Source: CAYFUT01 sp964346395
GTDB taxonomy: Bacteria > Bacillota > Halanaerobiia > Halobacteroidales > Halobacteroidaceae
Assembly: GCA_964346395.1 (NCBI GenBank)
Contig: CAYFUT010000104.1
Coordinates: 1-5,633, forward strand
Reading direction: 5' to 3'
DNA: 5,633 bases
Under the pieces are notes generated by a model. That model made no database searches. It was not told the DNA's origin and worked only from the letters and a program-made list of their open reading frames with translations. Below are positions 4,741-5,633 of this stretch, one piece after another. Numbering within the stretch: the stretch's first letter is position 1; every line of letters begins with the position of its first letter. The translations under genes and the position numbers were made by a program.

Positions 4741-5633
4741 CCTAATGCCAGTATATCAAATAACTTAAATATTGCCAACTTTTTAGATAATTTAAAACTA
4801 CCACTAAAAAGTTCACAATTAGACCAAATTAATAACCTGACATCAGGCTTGATTAATTATGAGGGTGAAAAGACTTTATCTGGTTTAGAAAGTTCAATTT
4901 TAACTTCTCGGGATCAAAGTAGTTTATCTAGATTTTTAAATTCAAACTCTTGGTTAAGTGATTTAGCTAATAATAAAAGAGTTAAAGAAATGATTAACTT
5001 TACTAGTCAAAAAGCTAAAAACAATGAAACTGGTTTCTTAATAATAGATGATACTTTAACCCCACAATCAAAAAGCAATAATCAAATTGAAGGTCTTGGT
5101 TTTCATAAAGCTCCAGCTTCGGCTGATGAAAACTTTTGGTACTCTCATTGTTTAGTGACTTCTCATTTATCAATGGGGAAAGTTTCTATGCCACTAGATT
5201 TTGAGCTTTATCAAAAGAAAGACTACTGTCAAGAAAATGATTATTCATTTAGTACAGGATTAGAATTAGGCCAAAATCTTATTGAGCAATTTGATAATTT
5301 TTATGATTCTAATCAGCGTATTTATGTTATGGCGGATAGCTGGTATACTACAGAAAAATTCGTAAATTTCTCTTTAAATAAAGGCTATGACTATATTGGT
5401 GCAGCACCTATAAATTACACCATTGAAACTGAAAACAATAATATTAAAATCTCCAATTTTTATCCTTCTATTTCTGAAGAAGATTTGGAATTGGTTTTTA
5501 CCGAAGATGATTTTTATTATGTTTACGAATATCAAGGTACAATGGGCAATATTGACTGTGCTAAAGTTTTATTATGTTGGGAAAATACTTTTTCTACCGA
5601 TAAAACTCCGAAATGTATTTTAACCACAGATTT
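4738..5633 (+). CDS. DDE transposase, IS701-like, truncated by the window edge
   Basis: The frame stays open from ATG 4738 to the last base (298 codons), so the gene is incomplete at its 3' end. It begins MPNASISNNLNIANFLDNL and has an N-terminal helical part (1-95). The first catalytic Asp is in LIIDDTLTPQ (Asp104/105), followed by IEGLGFHK and HCLVTSHLSMGKVSMPLDF, and the second Asp is in VYVMADSWYTT-like IYVMADSWYTT (Asp200). IDDT followed by DSWYT with a Phe/Tyr-rich region between them matches the DDE_5 superfamily endonuclease of IS701-type elements, which cut and paste DNA in the nucleus-free cell. The third acidic residue (Glu) should lie beyond the window. AGGAG (4725-4729) is eight bases before ATG, which fixes the start. 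No stop or frameshift is seen, so the visible part looks intact. The family assignment is from motif recognition; IS4-related groups are the alternative. Confidence 0.85.
   Translation, partial: MPNASISNNLNIANFLDNLKLPLKSSQLDQINNLTSGLINYEGEKTLSGLESSILTSRDQSSLSRFLNSNSWLSDLANNKRVKEMINFTSQKAKNNETGFLIIDDTLTPQSKSNNQIEGLGFHKAPASADENFWYSHCLVTSHLSMGKVSMPLDFELYQKKDYCQENDYSFSTGLELGQNLIEQFDNFYDSNQRIYVMADSWYTTEKFVNFSLNKGYDYIGAAPINYTIETENNNIKISNFYPSISEEDLELVFTEDDFYYVYEYQGTMGNIDCAKVLLCWENTFSTDKTPKCILTTD

Larger units (their letters stand above)
4661..5633 (+). mobile_element. Insertion sequence, IS701-like (DDE_5), left part only
   Basis: This is the left part of an IS element: promoter, regulatory leader and transposase. 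The right part lies beyond the window. The exact left end lies between the CPBP stop (4605) and the promoter (4661). It cannot be fixed without the right terminal inverted repeat and target duplication. The element reads in the same direction as the CPBP gene and may have displaced that gene's terminator, since none is visible at 4606-4660. Confidence 0.7.

Noticed and set aside
5423..5623. 66-residue plus-strand open frame
   Set aside because: It overlaps the open transposase frame in another phase; composition and lack of a ribosome binding site mark it as a shadow.

Overview
The window looks like a low-GC Firmicutes chromosome (A/T-rich codons, GGAGG-type ribosome binding sites, intrinsic terminators) from a lineage with two membranes. 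The key evidence is an Omp85/BamA-type outer-membrane barrel with a POTRA domain and a terminal Phe, encoded in the same A/T-rich style as its neighbours. Halanaerobiales or a related diderm Firmicute is my inference; there is no rRNA or other marker gene to confirm it.

Layout. Positions 1 to about 1390 are a decay zone with no intact gene. It holds (i) the remnant of a group II intron: an in-frame but stop-interrupted leader resembling an intron-encoded protein, then domain V-like and domain VI-like hairpins; (ii) about 230 bases rich in plus-strand RNA hairpins, possibly another intron piece or an uncharacterised structured RNA; (iii) a minus-strand fragment of a CheA-type histidine kinase ATPase domain, missing its N box and frameshifted at its end; and (iv) a plus-strand gene of unknown function broken by a frameshift, followed by two tandem terminators.

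Positions 1440 to 3625 hold an intact two-gene unit. A likely regulatory region with a 15-base inverted repeat and a TATAAT box precedes a secreted TPR protein, followed 24 bases later by the single-POTRA Omp85-like barrel. The two probably act together in the periplasm and outer membrane, the TPR protein as an accessory or scaffold for the barrel, but the substrate is unknown. A separate promoter then drives a CPBP-family intramembrane protease (3727-4605).

From about 4660 to the right edge lies the start of an insertion sequence whose DDE transposase resembles the IS701 (DDE_5) group; the gene runs off the window. Its leader is the most interesting non-coding feature. A long inverted repeat (4671-4740) covers the ribosome binding site and start codon, while the element's own promoter would start transcription inside the left arm. 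Read-through transcripts would therefore fold the start region shut, and native transcripts would leave it open.
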